Made by a program: the position numbers and the translations under genes. The notes beneath the pieces are model-generated. The model saw only the letters and a program-made list of their open reading frames with translations. It did not search any database and had not been told where the DNA came from. Positions 12,952 to 13,885 of a stretch of 13,885 nucleotides of DNA are shown piece after piece. Numbering within the stretch: position 1 is the stretch's first letter; the number at the start of each line of letters is the position of its first letter. The DNA is taken from the NCBI GenBank assembly GCA_021826795.1, contig JAKAYM010000036.1, forward strand, positions 1 through 13,885. The letters are read 5' to 3'. The stretch comes from Thermoplasmata archaeon. GTDB lineage: Archaea > Thermoplasmatota > Thermoplasmata > Thermoplasmatales > Thermoplasmataceae.

Positions 12952-13885
12952 AATTTTAAAGCTGATAATATCTACAAGATACACGAAGGCTTATCTAATT
13001 ACAATAGGTTTATTGCTGGTATACTCTATCCTTTTAATATCCCTGTACAGGAGCTCCCTTGATCCTTACTACCAGTATGCGTATCTCATTCTGGTATCCT
13101 TCTTCATAGTAGGTTTCGGATTTACAGGCACAGTCCCTGTAATGAAATCTGATATGAATTTCCTTTTCGTTTCTTCTATAAAAAGAAGAGATTTTGCCTC
13201 TGTTCTCTATGTATCTGCATATCTGTATCAGGGATTATTATTTTTATTGATGTCCTTTCTTATAGGTTCCGGAATAATAGCTTCCAGTCCCGATAAACCG
13301 TTAATGATCCTTGATTTATTTGCAGTGAGTATTCTTGTCACTTCGTTTGTCATAGTAATGACCAGATTTGGAAGTGCTGTCAAACTGGTGCTGAGCGTAC
13401 TTATTGCACTGTTCTTTGTTTCTGCCCTCATTACTCCATATTCTCCAGCCGCATTTCTCTTCGGGCATATACTTACAGGAACATTGATTGCAATAGGTTC
13501 CACAATAGTTCTCACCATTCTGGCTTCTGGTGTTTTAATGAAGGCGGATGTTGGAATAACTAATGTTATAGGCAGTAGAAAGTCCAGAAGAAGCGATGCA
13601 AATGAAAAGAATAATATTTCATTTATTGGACTTACTCCTGAGAAAGCTATTATAAAAAATAATTTCGGTTTTCTTTCCTTTATTTCAAAAACTTCCGGTT
13701 CTTCCCTCAATGCCAGAAGTTCTAAAATAAAATACATAGCACTTATAGGAATTATAATTGCAGTTGTCATGACAGTAATAATAGTAATGGAGGCTAAAAA
13801 TGGCATAAGTTTACTTATTATAAAGATCCTTTTTGCTATATATGCATCATCATTTATTCCTATGTGCATTATCCAGTGTGCACTA
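12941..13885 (+). CDS. ABC transporter permease (partial, runs off right edge)
   Basis: The frame opens at ATG 12941 inside the end of the ATPase gene and stays open for 315 codons to the last base of the window, so the C-terminus is missing. The product begins 'MFSKILKLIISTRYTKAYLI' and has about eight hydrophobic segments: residues near 17-36, 46-65, 90-112, 121-140, 147-165, 173-199, 263-285 and 290-310. A charged loop with 'SRKSRRSDANEKNN' lies around 211-224. The arrangement (short cytoplasmic N-terminus, grouped helices, partner ATPase immediately upstream) fits an ABC-2-type export permease. Family identity rests on context more than on conserved motifs. The antisense strand also holds a long open frame here, which is a shadow. 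Confidence 0.8.
   Translation, partial: MFSKILKLIISTRYTKAYLITIGLLLVYSILLISLYRSSLDPYYQYAYLILVSFFIVGFGFTGTVPVMKSDMNFLFVSSIKRRDFASVLYVSAYLYQGLLFLLMSFLIGSGIIASSPDKPLMILDLFAVSILVTSFVIVMTRFGSAVKLVLSVLIALFFVSALITPYSPAAFLFGHILTGTLIAIGSTIVLTILASGVLMKADVGITNVIGSRKSRRSDANEKNNISFIGLTPEKAIIKNNFGFLSFISKTSGSSLNARSSKIKYIALIGIIIAVVMTVIIVMEAKNGISLLIIKILFAIYASSFIPMCIIQCAL

Noticed and set aside
13228..13869. 213-codon minus-strand open frame
   Set aside because: It lies antisense to the ABC permease frame, which starts inside the ATPase gene and stays open to the window end; the minus frame has no promoter or ribosome-binding signal and its hydrophobic composition mirrors the permease.
1..13885. CRISPR arrays, tRNA or rRNA genes, complete insertion sequences
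   Set aside because: I searched by eye for regularly spaced repeats, tRNA T-arm patterns and transposase motifs on both strands and found none that hold up.

Overview
The window looks like a chromosome segment of an acidophilic, Ferroplasma/Thermoplasma-type archaeon (Thermoplasmatales). Four things point that way: the DNA is AT-rich with many AGG/AGA/ATA codons; most genes have an archaeal TATA box centred about 21-30 bp upstream of the start codon, so transcripts are probably leaderless; a surface protein ends in a 'NGTYxY...V.G..V.I.I' module that I associate with Thermoplasmata; and the other proteins are typical of that group. The lineage is inferred from sequence character only. No tRNA, rRNA or CRISPR array was seen.

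Layout, left to right. Bases 1-133 are a GC-richer, hairpin-rich patch unlike its surroundings, possibly the end of a mobile element. It abuts the broken 3' end of a minus-strand prolyl-oligopeptidase-like gene that keeps only its N-terminal part. Next on the minus strand is a 603-aa protein that joins a PD-(D/E)XK nuclease-like domain to a DUF2075/Schlafen-type helicase. A divergent plus-strand aminoglycoside-phosphotransferase-like kinase follows, with its promoter next to the helicase promoter. An EamA/DMT-type transporter (+) converges on a DUF1648/DUF5808 membrane protein (-). A large membrane-anchored surface protein (-) carries 14 YVTN-type blades, enough for two seven-bladed propellers. 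Upstream of it is a multi-pass membrane protein gene (-) interrupted by an in-frame TAA at codon 37, then an MBL-fold hydrolase (-).

The right third is accessory in character. It holds a 433-bp gene-poor stretch with a decayed winged-helix regulator fragment, a compact hicBA toxin-antitoxin pair with a palindrome at its promoter, a second gene-poor stretch, and a 'GWT...NP.YRS...LY' family protein that I recall mainly from bacteria. It ends with an ABC transporter operon, an ATPase overlapping a permease that runs off the right edge.

I found no clear multi-gene novel system. The best candidates for a second look are the nuclease-helicase fusion with its divergent kinase, the in-frame stop in the membrane protein gene, the folded patch beside the truncated peptidase, and the bacterial-looking protein with a possible CTG start.
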